Notes: generated from the sequence alone by a model not told the origin. A stretch of 64,000 nucleotides of DNA from Marisediminicola senii (GCF_011057645.1 NZ_JAALGE010000004.1:1-64000), one strand, 5' to 3'; positions 1-9,897 are shown, counted from the first letter of the stretch. Numbers and translations: made by a program.

Positions 1-2513
1 CGTCCTACCTGCTCGCCTCCGACACCGTCGGCGCGTACGCCAAGGACCTCGGCTACGAGACGCCGGCCGACGCGGTCGCGGCGGTCGTCGCATCCATCCC
101 CGGCCGCGACCTCGAGGGGGTCACCTACGACCGCCTCTGGGACTACTACGCCGACACCGAGGTCTGGGGCACCGAGAACGCCTGGCAGATCCTCGTCGCC
201 GACTACGTCGCGACCGGCGAGGGCACCGGCATCGTGCACCAGGCACCCGCGTACGGCGAGGACGACCAGCTGGTCTGCGCCGCCGCCGGCATCCCGGTGA
301 TCATCTCCGTCGACGAGGGCGGCAAGTTCCTGCCGATCATCGCCGAGGTCGAGGGCCTGCAGGTCTTCGAGGCGAACAAGACGCTCGTGCAGCTGCTGCG
401 GGCGAGTGGACGGATGCTGCGGCTCGCGAGCTACGAACACAGCTACCCGCACTGCTGGCGATGCCGCAACCCGCTGATCTACAAGGCGGTCTCGAGCTGG
501 TTCGTGCGCGTCACCGAGTTCCGCGACCGGATGGGCGAGCTCAACGAAGACATCACCTGGGTTCCCGAGAACGTCAAGCACGGGCAGTTCGGCAAGTGGA
601 TCGGCGGCGCCCGCGACTGGTCGATCTCGCGCAACCGCTATTGGGGTTCGCCCATCCCGGTGTGGAAGAGCGACGACCCGACCTACCCGCGCATCGACGT
701 GTACGGCTCGCTCGACGAGCTCGAGGCCGACTTCGGCGTGCGCCCGACCGACCTGCACCGCCCGTACATCGACGAGCTGACCCGCCCGAACCCCGACGAC
801 CCGACCGGAAAGTCCACGATGCGCCGCATCGAAGACGTGCTCGACGTCTGGTTCGACTCCGGGTCGATGCCGTTCGCGCAGGTGCACTACCCGTTCGAGA
901 ACCAGGACTGGTTCGAGAACCACAACCCGGCCGACTTCATCGTCGAGTACATCGGGCAGACCCGCGGCTGGTTCTACACGCTGCACACCCTGTCGACCGC
1001 GCTGTTCGACCGGCCGGCCTTCAGCAACGTGATCAGCCACGGCATCGTGCTCGGCTCCGACGGGCAGAAGATGTCGAAGAGCCTGCGCAACTACCCCGAT
1101 GTCAGCGAGGTGTTCGACCGCGACGGTGCAGACGCCATGCGCTGGTTCCTGATGTCGTCGTCGGTGATCCGCGGCGGCAACCTCGTCGTCACCGAAGAGG
1201 GCATCCGCGAGGGCGTTCGCCAGTTCCTGCTTCCGCTGTGGAACACGTACTACTTCTTCACCCTGTACGCGAACGCCGCGACCGGCGCCGCCATCGATGG
1301 GGTGGATGCTGCGGCCGACGCCCCCTCCGGCACGGTACCTCGCGGCTACGAAGCGCGCTGGCGCACCGACTCGCCCGACGTGCTCGACCGCTACCTGCTC
1401 GCCAAGACCCACAGGCTGATCTGCGACGTCACCAGCGAGCTCGAGGCGCTCGACAGCCCGACCGCCGCGTCGCTGCTGCGCGACTTCGCCGACGTGCTCA
1501 CCAACTGGTACGTGCGCCGCAGCCGCGCCCGCTTCTGGGAGGGCGACGCCGACGCGTTCGACACCCTCTACACCGTGCTCGAGACGGTCACCAGGGTCGC
1601 CGCCCCGCTCATCCCGCTCGTCGGCGAGGAGATCTGGCAGGGCCTCACCGGTGGCCGGAGCGTGCACCTCGAGAACTGGCCCGACAAGGACCTGTTCCCC
1701 GAGGATGACGGCCTGGTCGCCACCATGGACCGGGTGCGCGAGATCGCGTCATCCACCCTCGGCCTTCGCAAGTCCACCGGCAACCGGGTGCGTCTGCCGC
1801 TGGCCGAGCTCACCGTGGTCACGGCGACGACCGACGGGCTGGATGACTTCGCCGACATCCTGCGCGACGAACTCAACGTCAAGCGGCTCACGCTGCGCCC
1901 GCTGGGTGACGCGAGCCTCGAGCAGTTCGGTATCCGCCAGCGCCTGACGGTGAACGCCAGGGCGGCGGGACCCCGCATCGGCAAGGCCGTGCAGACGGTC
2001 ATCCGCGCCGCGAAGTCCGGCGACTGGACGGCCGACGGCGACGGCGCGGTGGTCGGCGGCGTCGCCCTGCAGGCCGGCGAGTTCGAGCTCGAGCTGCAGG
2101 CGGCAGACGACGCGCAGGCGATCGCGTTCCTGCCGGGCGGCGGGTTCGTGATCCTCGACACGGCGATGACCCCCGAGCTGGTCGCGGAGGGCCTCGCGCG
2201 CGACCTCGTGCGGGCGGTGCAGGATGCCCGCAAGGCCGCGAAGCTCGACGTGAGCGACCGCATCGTCCTGTCGCTGTACTTCGCCTCGGAGGACGAGCAC
2301 CGCGGGGTGCGCGAATTCGAGCGGGTCATCGCCGACGAGACCCTCGCGGTCAGCCTCACCTCCAGCTGGCACCCGCCGGCTGAACTGCAGACCGCCGTGG
2401 CCACCGCCGGGTCGGTCGGCGCACACCGGGCCACCATCCCGGCAGCGGCATACTCGAACCAGAGCGACATCGTCATCGAGATCTCGGTGCAGGGAAGGAG
2501 CGTCGATGTCTGA
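1..2513 (+). CDS. ileS: Isoleucyl-tRNA synthetase, 3' part (5' end outside window)
   Basis: Charges tRNA-Ile with isoleucine in the cytoplasm (class I synthetase). The reading frame is already open at base 3 and runs about 836 codons to the TGA at 2511-2513. The first part of the protein, with the HIGH motif, lies upstream of the window. Visible are the end of the CP1 editing region ([15 protein letters not shown]), the catalytic-domain stretch [11 protein letters not shown], and KMSKS at fragment residues 356-360. A tRNA-binding anticodon domain follows ([12 protein letters not shown]), then a long C-terminal domain typical of the roughly 1,100-residue actinobacterial/eukaryote-like IleRS form. 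The end overlaps the folC start by 8 bases, so the two genes are probably cotranscribed. Identification is firm; only the N-terminus is unseen. Confidence 0.97.
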   Translation, partial: SYLLASDTVGAYAKDLGYETPADAVAAVVASIPGRDLEGVTYDRLWDYYADTEVWGTENAWQILVADYVATGEGTGIVHQAPAYGEDDQLVCAAAGIPVIISVDEGGKFLPIIAEVEGLQVFEANKTLVQLLRASGRMLRLASYEHSYPHCWRCRNPLIYKAVSSWFVRVTEFRDRMGELNEDITWVPENVKHGQFGKWIGGARDWSISRNRYWGSPIPVWKSDDPTYPRIDVYGSLDELEADFGVRPTDLHRPYIDELTRPNPDDPTGKSTMRRIEDVLDVWFDSGSMPFAQVHYPFENQDWFENHNPADFIVEYIGQTRGWFYTLHTLSTALFDRPAFSNVISHGIVLGSDGQKMSKSLRNYPDVSEVFDRDGADAMRWFLMSSSVIRGGNLVVTEEGIREGVRQFLLPLWNTYYFFTLYANAATGAAIDGVDAAADAPSGTVPRGYEARWRTDSPDVLDRYLLAKTHRLICDVTSELEALDSPTAASLLRDFADVLTNWYVRRSRARFWEGDADAFDTLYTVLETVTRVAAPLIPLVGEEIWQGLTGGRSVHLENWPDKDLFPEDDGLVATMDRVREIASSTLGLRKSTGNRVRLPLAELTVVTATTDGLDDFADILRDELNVKRLTLRPLGDASLEQFGIRQRLTVNARAAGPRIGKAVQTVIRAAKSGDWTADGDGAVVGGVALQAGEFELELQAADDAQAIAFLPGGGFVILDTAMTPELVAEGLARDLVRAVQDARKAAKLDVSDRIVLSLYFASEDEHRGVREFERVIADETLAVSLTSSWHPPAELQTAVATAGSVGAHRATIPAAAYSNQSDIVIEISVQGRSVDV

Positions 2514-4047
2514 CGCACGGAACGACGGCAACGACTACGACAACGACAACGACAACGGGTCGGGCGACGAGCCGGACCGCAACCCGTTCGCCGAACTGGG
2601 CACCGACCCGGAACTCGGCGGCGACCCGCTGTTCGCCGACGACCGCGAGGAGTACGCGAACGAGTCGCGGCTCACTGACGATCCCGAGCTCGGCGACGAT
2701 GCGCTCTTCCAGGTGCAGGCCGACCGGGTGTACGGCGCACTTCTCTCGCGCGTGGGCGAATCGGCGCCCGAGCCGCGGCTCGCCGCGACCCGCCGCGTCG
2801 TCGAGCTGCTCGGCGACCCGCAGCGGTCGTACCCGATCATCCACATCACCGGCACCAACGGCAAGACCAGCACCAGCCGCATCGCCGAGAGCATCCTGCG
2901 CGCGTACGGACTGCGCACCGGCCTGATGACCAGCCCGCACCTCGTGCGCGTGAACGAGCGCATCGTGATCGACGGCGCCCCGATCAGCAACGAGGCGCTC
3001 GTCGCGAACTGGGATGACATCAGCCCCTACCTCGACCTCGTCGACGGCGAGCTCGACACGGCGGGGGAGCCGCGGCTCACCTACTTCGAGGCGCTCACCG
3101 CCCTGGCGTTCGCGAGCTTCGCGGATGCCCCGGTCGACGTCGCCGTGGTCGAGGTCGGCATGGGCGGCGAATGGGATTCCACCAACGTCGGCGATGGGCA
3201 GGTCGCGGTGTTCACCCCGATCTCGCTCGACCACACCGCGCGGCTCGGCAACACCGTCGTGGAGATCGCCAGGACCAAGTCCGGCATCATCAAGCCGCTC
3301 GCCAGCGTCGTGTCCGCCGCCCAGACCCCCGAGGTGCAGGCCGAGCTCACCAGGGCAGCCGGCATGACCGAATCCACCGTCGTCGCGCAGGACACCGACT
3401 TTCGCGTACTCGAGAACGTGGTGGCCGTCGGCGGCCAGATGCTCAGCGTGCAGGGGCTCGCCGGAACCTACAGCGACCTGTTCCTGCCGCTGTTCGGCGA
3501 CCACCAGGCGCAGAACGCGGCCGTCGCGATCGCCGCCGTCGAGGCATTCCTCGGTGGCGGAAGCCAGATGCTCGTCGGCGACGTGCTCGCCGAGGGCCTC
3601 GCGACCGCGACGTCCCCCGGCCGCCTGCAGGTGGTGGGAACCGACCCGACCGTGCTCGTCGACGCCGCCCACAACCCGGACGGCGCGCGCGCCCTCACCG
3701 CCGCCCTGCGCAGCTACTTCACCTTCGACGAGGTCATGGTCGTCATCGGCGTGCTCGACGAGAAGGACGGCCGCGGCATCGTCGAGGCGATTGCCCCCAT
3801 CGCGACCAGGTTCGCCGTCACCCGGTCGAGTTCACCGCGCTCGGTCGACGTCGACGCGCTGGCCGACGTGGTCGAGGAGGTCGCGGGCGACGGCATCACG
3901 ACCCGCTTCGACGAATTGGTCGAGGCCGTGGCATCCGCCCGCGACTGGGCAGCGCAGGGCGAGAAGCGCGCCGTGCTCGTCACCGGCTCCATCACGCTGG
4001 TGGGCGACGTGATCGCCCTGGCCGACGCGGAGGGCTGGAAGGGATGA
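2506..4047 (+). CDS. folC: Bifunctional dihydrofolate synthase / folylpolyglutamate synthase
   Basis: Adds glutamate to dihydropteroate and to reduced folates (Mur-ligase family, ATP-dependent). The 513-residue protein has the P-loop GTNGKTS at residues 116-122, the [13 protein letters not shown] substrate-binding stretch, the central Mur-ligase region ([14 protein letters not shown]) and the C-terminal glutamate-ligase segment [16 protein letters not shown]. The start ATG at 2506 is preceded by AGGGAAGGAG (2491-2500) and lies inside the end of ileS. About 65 N-terminal residues are very acidic (Asp/Asn/Glu-rich, with near-repeats of TDPELG and DDPELG) and precede the normal FolC start, so the protein is longer than the usual 430-460 residues. 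The extension looks disordered. Its last bases overlap the next gene as ATGA. Confidence 0.96.
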   Translation: MSDARNDGNDYDNDNDNGSGDEPDRNPFAELGTDPELGGDPLFADDREEYANESRLTDDPELGDDALFQVQADRVYGALLSRVGESAPEPRLAATRRVVELLGDPQRSYPIIHITGTNGKTSTSRIAESILRAYGLRTGLMTSPHLVRVNERIVIDGAPISNEALVANWDDISPYLDLVDGELDTAGEPRLTYFEALTALAFASFADAPVDVAVVEVGMGGEWDSTNVGDGQVAVFTPISLDHTARLGNTVVEIARTKSGIIKPLASVVSAAQTPEVQAELTRAAGMTESTVVAQDTDFRVLENVVAVGGQMLSVQGLAGTYSDLFLPLFGDHQAQNAAVAIAAVEAFLGGGSQMLVGDVLAEGLATATSPGRLQVVGTDPTVLVDAAHNPDGARALTAALRSYFTFDEVMVVIGVLDEKDGRGIVEAIAPIATRFAVTRSSSPRSVDVDALADVVEEVAGDGITTRFDELVEAVASARDWAAQGEKRAVLVTGSITLVGDVIALADAEGWKG

Positions 4048-4451
4048 GCGGCAGGGGCCGTTCCGCCTCCCGGCCCGCACCACGGCGGCGGGGAGCCACC
4101 GAGTCGCTGCTGTCGGTGGTGCTCGTGCTCGAGTCGCTGCTCGTGTTCTTCGTCACCCTCGTGGTGTTCGCGCTCGACGTTCTCGAGCCCACCCCGGCAT
4201 TCGTCGGCGGCGGGCTGTTCTTCGTCGCCACCCTCGTGCTCGCCCGCCTGCAGCGCTTCGAATGGGCGATCTGGCTGGGCTGGGTCGTGCAGGCGCTCCT
4301 CATCGCGAGCGGATTCCTCGTGCCGATGATGTTCTTCATCGGCGTCGGCTTCGCCGCCCTGTGGACCTACTGCTACATCACCGGGCGCCGCCTCGACATC
4401 CGCAACTCGGCCTTCCCGCCGGCAGACCCGCCAGCAGGCCCCACCGGCTGA
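4044..4451 (+). CDS. DUF4233 family membrane protein
   Basis: A 135-residue integral membrane protein of unknown function. After a basic N-terminus (SRPAPRRRGATES) come about four hydrophobic helices (LLSVVLVLESLLVFFVTLVV; FVGGGLFFVATLVLA; WAIWLGWVVQALLIASGFLV; MMFFIGVGFAALWTYCYI) and a short proline-rich tail. DUF4233 proteins are typically encoded between folC and ndk in actinobacteria, and that position plus the topology is the basis of the call. Start ATG 4044 forms an ATGA overlap with the folC stop, implying translational coupling. Nothing visible suggests enzymatic activity. Confidence 0.88.
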   Translation: MSGRGRSASRPAPRRRGATESLLSVVLVLESLLVFFVTLVVFALDVLEPTPAFVGGGLFFVATLVLARLQRFEWAIWLGWVVQALLIASGFLVPMMFFIGVGFAALWTYCYITGRRLDIRNSAFPPADPPAGPTG

Positions 4452-4469
4452 CCCTTCCATCCCGCAGTT

Positions 4470-4517
4470 CCACCGACGCACCATTCCACCCACGCACCAC
4501 GTCACCTACGCACCATA
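4470..4517 (+). repeat. Three tandem 16-bp repeats upstream of ndk
   Basis: Three consecutive 16-bp units (4470-4485, 4486-4501, 4502-4517) share the pattern CACC-N-ACGCACCA; the core ACGCACCA is identical at 4476, 4492 and 4508. The array ends where the ndk ribosome-binding site begins. Function is unknown. It could bind a regulator or be a neutral duplication. Confidence 0.8.
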
Positions 4518-4528
4518 AAGGAACCACC

Positions 4529-4948
4529 ATGACCGACATCCAGGAGACCCTGGTCCTCATCAAGCCCGACGGCGTCGTGCGCGGACTCACCGGCGACATC
4601 ATCAGCCGGCTGGAGGCGAAGGGGTACCGCATCGTCGACCTCAAGCTCGTGCAGGCGAGCCGAGTCCTGCTCGCCCAGCACTACGAGGAGCACGTCGGCA
4701 AGCCGTTCTACGAGCCCCTCGTCGAGTTCATGGAGAGCGGACCGGTCGTCGCCGTACGCCTCGCTGGCCACCGCGTGATCGAGGGCTTCCGATCCCTCGC
4801 AGGTGCCACCGACCCGACCGTCGCCGCTCCCGGCACCATCCGCGGAGACCTCGGGCGTGACTGGGGCACCGCCGTGCAGCAGAACCTCGTGCACGGCTCC
4901 GACTCGCCCGAGTCGGCCGAACGCGAACTGGCCCTCTGGTTCGACTGA
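4529..4948 (+). CDS. ndk: Nucleoside-diphosphate kinase
   Basis: Transfers the gamma-phosphate of ATP to NDPs through a phosphohistidine, balancing NTP and dNTP pools. The 139-residue protein is the normal length for the family. It begins ETLVLIKPDGVVRGL and carries the active-site His in NLVHGSDSPESAERE (residues about 116-130), where the N-x-x-H-G-S-D-S signature is intact. RBS AAAGGAA lies at 4517-4523, about 5 nt before ATG 4529. The upstream DUF4233 gene ends 77 bp away, and the gap is filled by three 16-bp direct repeats. The next gene converges from the other strand 36 bp downstream, with no obvious terminator hairpin between them. Confidence 0.98.
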   Translation: MTDIQETLVLIKPDGVVRGLTGDIISRLEAKGYRIVDLKLVQASRVLLAQHYEEHVGKPFYEPLVEFMESGPVVAVRLAGHRVIEGFRSLAGATDPTVAAPGTIRGDLGRDWGTAVQQNLVHGSDSPESAERELALWFD

Positions 4949-4984
4949 GACCGGTGGATGCTGCGGCTCGCCCGATCGCGCCGA

Positions 4985-5584
4985 CTACAGGTAGCTGATC
5001 ACGTCGAGCCGCAGCTGCGCCACCACGGCGATGGCGAGGTAGCACGCCACGCTGATCAGCGGCACCCACCCGTACGCCGACGCCAGCACGCGGCGAGGGC
5101 CACGGGGAAGCCGCAGGTTGCCCGCCGACGCGTTGTACAGCGTCACCGCGAGGAACAGCGGAATGGTCACCGACCACACGACCATGCACCACGGGCACAG
5201 GGTGCCGAGCACGAAGATGCTCTGAGTCACCAGCCAGACGACGAACGCCAGCGCCCCGGCCAGCCCGATGTTGAACAACACCCAGAACCACGCGGCGAAG
5301 CGCCCGCCGGCGAGCACCGCCATGCCCACCACGATCACGGCCGCGAACCCCGCGATGCCGATCAGCGGGTTGGGAAAGCCGAACACCTCGCCCTGCGCCG
5401 ACGTGAGGTTGCGGCCGCACTGCACCAGCAGGCTGAAGTCGCAGCCCAGCGCGGCCTGCGGGTCGGCCAGCAGCACGAACTTCTCCAGGGTCAGCGCGAA
5501 CGCCGCCGTGAAGCCGATCGCCCCGGCGACGACCAGGAAGACGGCGAGCGCGACAGGTCGGCCGGGGGAGCGGGTGCTGGTCAT
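4985..5584 (-). CDS. Vitamin K epoxide reductase (VKOR) family membrane protein
   Basis: Likely reoxidises or works with a periplasmic thiol oxidase, passing electrons to quinone (bacterial VKOR/DsbB-like disulfide-forming role). The 199-residue protein has about five hydrophobic helices and the four family cysteines: C48 and C56 in the loop CDFSLLVQCG, and the active-site pair C130-P-W-C133. No fused thioredoxin domain is present. ATG 5584 is chosen because a -10 hexamer GATAAT sits exactly 6 nt upstream (5591-5596), fitting a leaderless mRNA; in-frame codons further upstream lack a start signal and run through the divergent promoter. It is divergent from rne and convergent with ndk. The partner DsbA-like protein is not in the window. 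Confidence 0.9.
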   Translation of the reverse strand: MTSTRSPGRPVALAVFLVVAGAIGFTAAFALTLEKFVLLADPQAALGCDFSLLVQCGRNLTSAQGEVFGFPNPLIGIAGFAAVIVVGMAVLAGGRFAAWFWVLFNIGLAGALAFVVWLVTQSIFVLGTLCPWCMVVWSVTIPLFLAVTLYNASAGNLRLPRGPRRVLASAYGWVPLISVACYLAIAVVAQLRLDVISYL

Positions 5585-5929
5585 GATCGGATTATCGCAC
5601 CCGCCCAATGCGGGAATAATCCGCGGTCGTGCGATAATTTGGTGACGTCGACCGGGCCGCGCCCGATGCGACACCAAAGAACTCTCCGGGCACCGAGCCG
5701 GACCGCTCGTCACTTGAAGCGTCGGATAGCCAGTTCCGAGAACCACGACCGAAGACGATCGCGACCAGAGCCAACGAAACACGAGTGCCGCGCAATGCGC
5801 GCGACATCTCCACCACGGCCGGAAGCGCAACGTGAGAATTCGCGGAGGATCGCGACAGCGAGCCACCGCACGAGAGAGTACCCGGACGAGTAGCGCGGCT
5901 GGCCGTCACGGGCAAGGAGTGCACCAGTA
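5585..5929. other. 345-bp divergent intergenic region (VKOR / rne) with symmetric -10 boxes
   Basis: No gene is visible here. A perfect 10-bp inverted repeat, ATTATCGCAC (5591-5600) and GTGCGATAAT (5629-5638), is separated by 28 bp, and each arm contains a GATAAT -10 hexamer reading outward. Between the arms lies CCCGC-CCAAT-GCGGG (5600-5614), a further short inverted repeat. If the plus-strand GATAAT at 5633-5638 is used, rne has a leader of about 285 nt, which would fit leader-mediated control of RNase E-type genes known in other bacteria. The rest (5640-5913) shows nothing I recognise. Confidence 0.6.
5591..5596 (-). promoter_or_regulatory. -10 element of leaderless VKOR-family gene
   Basis: GATAAT on the minus strand, 6 nt before ATG 5584. 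A -35-like TTATTC lies 17 nt further upstream. The spacing predicts a transcript beginning at or next to the start codon. Confidence 0.55.
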
Positions 5930-8830
5930 ATGGTGGATAACAACAACATGGAACAGGCGCCGCGCAGGCGCAAGAGCCTCTTCGGAGCCCGTAAGACCAA
6001 GGCAGTCGACGACCCGATCGATGGGGCGCCGCTGATGCCGTCCGGCAGCATCGACACCGGCGCCGGCCAGCCCGAGTCGTTCGAGGCACCGGCCGACGAG
6101 ACCCCGCCCGACGCCGCGGGTGACGACACCACCGGTGGCGACACCGCCGGTACGGACACCACGGACGTCGACGGCGCCGTCGAGCAGGCCCCCGTCGAGC
6201 AGGCCACTGTCGACACCGCGTCACCGCCCGCCAGGGCCCTGCCGTCGACGTCCCTGATCTTCCAGGCCCCCGACCTGCCGGCATACGTGCCCCGCGAATC
6301 GTCGAGGGACGACCGCGGCGGCCGCGACGCCGGCCGCGGCGACGGTGGCAGGGGAGACAACCGCGATGGCGGCCGCGACAGCGGCAACCGCCGCGGCGGG
6401 GCGACCGACAGCTTCGGCCGCACCGACAGCGACCGCGACCGTGACCGCCAGGATCGCGACGACGACGAGTCGAGCACGGTCCGCCGCCGCTCACGCCGCC
6501 GCACCGGCGAAGAGGACCGCAACGCGCCCAACCCGCCCAACACCGTCATCAAGGTTCGCCCGCCCCGCCCGGAGCCCGAGCTCATCACCGAGCCGCAGCG
6601 CATCAAGGGCTCCACCCGCCTCGAGGCGAAGAAGCAGCGCCGCCGCGACGGCCGCGACGCCGGGCGCCGCCGCACCGTCATCACCGAGGCCGAGTTCCTC
6701 GCCCGCCGCGAGAGCGTCGACCGCACCATGGTGGTGCGCTCCAAGCTCGACCGTATCCAGATCGGCGTGCTCGAAGACGGCGTGCTCTCCGAGCACTACG
6801 TCGCCAAGGCGCAGGACGCCAGCCTGATCGGCAACGTCTACCTCGGTCGCGTGCAGAACGTGCTCCCGAGCATGGAAGCCGCGTTCGTCGACATCGGCCG
6901 CGGCCGCAACGCCGTGCTCTACTCCGGCGAGGTCGACTGGGATGCCGCGGCCGCCGACAGCGGCAACGGCAGCCAGGCCCGTCGCATCGAATTGGCGCTG
7001 AAGCCCGGCGACACCGTGCTCGTGCAGGTCACGAAGGACCCGATCGGCCACAAGGGCGCCCGGCTCACCAGCCAGGTGTCGCTGCCGGGCCGCTACCTCG
7101 TCTACGTGCCCAACGGGTCGATGAACGGCATCAGCCGCAAGCTGCCGGACACCGAGCGTGCGCGCCTCAAGAAGGTGCTGAAAGAGGTGCTGCCCGAGAA
7201 CGTCGGCGTCATCGTGCGCACCGCGGCCGAGGGAGCCACCGACGAGCAGCTGACTCTCGACGTCAACCGGCTCACCGCGCAGTGGGCGCACATCAGCGAG
7301 ACGGTCGAGAAGGCCCAGGCGCCTGCGCTGCTGCACAGCGAGCCCGACCTGCTGGTCAAGATCATCCGCGACGTCTTCAACGAAGACTTCCAGAAGCTCG
7401 TCATCGACGGGGACGACGCCGCGGAGACCATCTCCACCTACCTCGCGCAGATCGCCCCCGACCTCATCGACCGCATCGAGAAGTACGAGGGCGAGAAGGA
7501 CTCGTTCGACGAGTACCGCATCTCCGAGCAGATCGAGAAGGCCCTCGACCGCAAGGTCTGGCTGCCCTCCGGCGGCTCGCTCGTCATCGACCGCACCGAG
7601 GCGATGACCGTCGTCGACGTCAACACGGGTAAGTTCGTCGGATCCGGCGGCAACCTCGAAGAGACCGTCACCAAGAACAACCTCGAAGCGGCAGAAGAGA
7701 TCGTGCGCCAGATGCGGCTGCGCGACATCGGCGGCATCATCGTCGTCGACTTCATCGACATGGTGCTCGAGACCAACCGCGACCTCGTGCTGCGCCGCCT
7801 GGTGGAGTGCCTCGGGCGGGACCGCACCAAGCACCAGGTCGCCGAGGTCACCTCGCTCGGGCTCGTGCAGATGACCCGCAAGAAGCTCGGACTCGGCCTG
7901 CTCGAATCGTTCAGCGAGAACTGCGAGGCGTGCGCCGGCCGCGGCATCATCGTCAACCACGACCCGCTCGTCGCGCACCGCCAGTCGCCGCAGCCCGAGA
8001 CCGGCCGCCGCGGCCGCAAGGGCGCGAACACCAACGGCGGAGGCGGCTCGTCCGCCCCGTCGACCTCGGCGCCCAAGTCGGGCGGTGGCACGCACGCCAT
8101 CACCGACGACGTGCGCAGCGCGCTCGCCAAGATCGCGACCTCCACCATCACGCAGGCGGATGCGGCATCCGTTCCCCTCGATGCCATCGCCGATGCCGCG
8201 GTCGCCGCGGTCATCGACACCCCGGTCACCCCGGCGGCATCAGAGGCCGACGCGCCGCAGTCCGGCGGCTCGAACGGCCAGCAGTCGAACGGCCAGCAGT
8301 CCGGCAGCCAGCAGGGGTCCGGCCAGCAGGGTGGCAGCCAGCAGGGGTCCGGCCAGCAGTCCGGGCGCCAGTCTGGTCGTCGCGAGCCGCGCCGTCGCGC
8401 GTCGTCCTCGGGGTCCGCAGCCCCCGCGGCCATCACCCCGGTGACCACGGAGCAGGCGCCGGCAGCACCCGGCTCGACGCCGCCGCAGCCGATCGTGGTC
8501 CCCGCGGTCACGACCGATGCCGCTGGCGTCGTCACGGTCGCCGAGCCCGTCTCGTCTGCCCCGACGCTGATCGAGATCCCACAGAAGAAGGTCGTGCGCA
8601 CGCCGCGCAAGATGTCGACGCACGACGCCGAGCAGATCCTCGACTCCGTGCTCGACGCCCTGCCGGAGCCCCGGCCGTCCGGCCAGGGTCGCAGCACCCG
8701 CACCTCGCGCCGTGCCTCGTCGTCCGGCACCGTCACGGCCGAGGCGCAGGGCGCGGCACCGACCAGCGCGCAGTCCGACGTGCCAGCCGACGCTGGCTCG
8801 TCCTCCGACGCGGTCGGCTCCGGCAGCTAG
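5930..8830 (+). CDS. rne: Ribonuclease E/G family endoribonuclease
   Basis: Cleaves single-stranded RNA in rRNA maturation and mRNA decay. The 966-residue protein has a long charged N-terminal extension (residues 1 to about 275, rich in Asp, Arg and Gly). An S1-like RNA-binding domain follows (from IQIGVLEDGVLSEHYVAKA, about residue 277). The catalytic DNase-I-like domain has a metal-binding Asp in TVVDVNTGKFVG (about residue 562) and DIGGIIVVDFIDM (about 600). The Zn-link CEACAGRG is at about 665. The C-terminus is a low-complexity Gln/Ser/Gly tract (8262-8375) and a basic/Ala-Pro tail. The layout, with catalytic core between two disordered arms, is that of actinobacterial RNase E. RBS AAGGAG at 5914-5919 supports ATG 5930. 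Confidence 0.96.
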   Translation: MVDNNNMEQAPRRRKSLFGARKTKAVDDPIDGAPLMPSGSIDTGAGQPESFEAPADETPPDAAGDDTTGGDTAGTDTTDVDGAVEQAPVEQATVDTASPPARALPSTSLIFQAPDLPAYVPRESSRDDRGGRDAGRGDGGRGDNRDGGRDSGNRRGGATDSFGRTDSDRDRDRQDRDDDESSTVRRRSRRRTGEEDRNAPNPPNTVIKVRPPRPEPELITEPQRIKGSTRLEAKKQRRRDGRDAGRRRTVITEAEFLARRESVDRTMVVRSKLDRIQIGVLEDGVLSEHYVAKAQDASLIGNVYLGRVQNVLPSMEAAFVDIGRGRNAVLYSGEVDWDAAAADSGNGSQARRIELALKPGDTVLVQVTKDPIGHKGARLTSQVSLPGRYLVYVPNGSMNGISRKLPDTERARLKKVLKEVLPENVGVIVRTAAEGATDEQLTLDVNRLTAQWAHISETVEKAQAPALLHSEPDLLVKIIRDVFNEDFQKLVIDGDDAAETISTYLAQIAPDLIDRIEKYEGEKDSFDEYRISEQIEKALDRKVWLPSGGSLVIDRTEAMTVVDVNTGKFVGSGGNLEETVTKNNLEAAEEIVRQMRLRDIGGIIVVDFIDMVLETNRDLVLRRLVECLGRDRTKHQVAEVTSLGLVQMTRKKLGLGLLESFSENCEACAGRGIIVNHDPLVAHRQSPQPETGRRGRKGANTNGGGGSSAPSTSAPKSGGGTHAITDDVRSALAKIATSTITQADAASVPLDAIADAAVAAVIDTPVTPAASEADAPQSGGSNGQQSNGQQSGSQQGSGQQGGSQQGSGQQSGRQSGRREPRRRASSSGSAAPAAITPVTTEQAPAAPGSTPPQPIVVPAVTTDAAGVVTVAEPVSSAPTLIEIPQKKVVRTPRKMSTHDAEQILDSVLDALPEPRPSGQGRSTRTSRRASSSGTVTAEAQGAAPTSAQSDVPADAGSSSDAVGSGS
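8262..8375 (+). repeat. Gln/Ser/Gly-coding imperfect tandem repeat in rne
   Basis: Repeated units of about 15-30 bp built on GGCCAGCAGTCC / GGCAGCCAGCAGGGGTCC encode SNGQQ, SGSQQ and GSGQQ blocks. The tract is in frame, low complexity and likely to vary in length between strains. Confidence 0.75.
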
Positions 8831-8871
8831 GGTCGATCGCATGCGAATGCATCGTGACCTGGGGAGAACGC

Positions 8872-9897
8872 GTGGGTAGCAGGGTCGTCGAACGGCCACC
8901 GCGACAGCTCAGCACTGCCACGGTGGCCGGCCTGCTCATCGGCGTGCTGGGGATCGCGGGGCTGTTCACGCTTCGTGCCCTCACCCCGGCGATGGGCGAG
9001 CTGAACCTCCCCAACGCCCTGCAGGACCTGCTCACGCTGAGCTACAGCGTCATCATCGAGTCGCTGCCGTTCGTCATCCTCGGCATCGTGCTGTCGATCC
9101 TCGTGCAGGTGTGGGTGCCAGACGCGTGGATCATCAGGGTGCTGCCGCAGAACCCGGTGCTCAGGCGCATGGCCATCTCGTTCCTCGGCATGTTCCTGCC
9201 GGTGTGCGAGTGCGGCAACGTGCCGCTCGCCAGGGGACTCGTCGCCAAGGGCTTCACGGTGTCCGAGTCGATGACCTTCCTCATCGCGGCCCCGATCCTC
9301 AACCCGATCACCATCATCACCACCCACCAGGCGTTCGGCTTCGACGACGGCATCCTCGTCGCCCGCCTGCTCGGCGGCTTCGCGATCGCCAACCTCATCG
9401 GCTGGATCTACAGCAGGCACCCCGACCAGGAGTCCCTGCTGACCTCGCGCTTCGCCGCGGAATGCCGGGTGGTGGATGCCGCTGCCGCACGTCGCTCGAA
9501 CGGCCGCAAGAGTGTCGACCTCTTCGCCCGCGAGGCCGGCGTCATCATGCCGGCCCTGTTCATCGGCGCCATCATCGCAGGCATCGTGCAGGTCGCCGTT
9601 CCCCGCTCGGTGCTGGTCAGCCTCGGCAGCAACCCGCTGTGGTCGATCCTCGCGATGATGGTGCTCGCCTTCGTCATCTCGATCTGCTCCAACGTCGACG
9701 CGTTCTTCATCCTCCCGTTCGCCGGAATCTTCCTGCCGGGATCCATCGCGACGTTCCTCATCCTCGGGCCCATCATCGACATCAAGATGCTGGCGATGAT
9801 GCGCACGACGTTCCGCACGAGCACCCTGGTGCAACTCACGGCGGTGGTCTCCCTGATGGCCGCCCTGATCGGATTGGTGGTCAATTTTGTGGCGTAA
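8872..9897 (+). CDS. UPF0718/ArsP-like (YraQ-type) predicted permease
   Basis: A 341-residue membrane protein with about eight to nine hydrophobic helices in two related halves. The first half has the conserved cysteine loop FLPVCECGNVPLARGL (about residues 107-122) and AAPILNPITIITT. The second half has AFVISICSNVDAFFILPFAG and FLILGPIIDIKML. This is the UPF0718 permease family, which includes ArsP and YraQ; the transported ion cannot be read from sequence. GTG 8872 is chosen because GGGGAGA (8861-8867) precedes it; the frame upstream only shadows rne. The next gene starts inside its end (11-bp overlap). That gene is a TIGR03943 protein, the known partner in Bacillus YcgR/YcgQ-type pairs. 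Confidence 0.85.
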   Translation: MGSRVVERPPRQLSTATVAGLLIGVLGIAGLFTLRALTPAMGELNLPNALQDLLTLSYSVIIESLPFVILGIVLSILVQVWVPDAWIIRVLPQNPVLRRMAISFLGMFLPVCECGNVPLARGLVAKGFTVSESMTFLIAAPILNPITIITTHQAFGFDDGILVARLLGGFAIANLIGWIYSRHPDQESLLTSRFAAECRVVDAAAARRSNGRKSVDLFAREAGVIMPALFIGAIIAGIVQVAVPRSVLVSLGSNPLWSILAMMVLAFVISICSNVDAFFILPFAGIFLPGSIATFLILGPIIDIKMLAMMRTTFRTSTLVQLTAVVSLMAALIGLVVNFVA

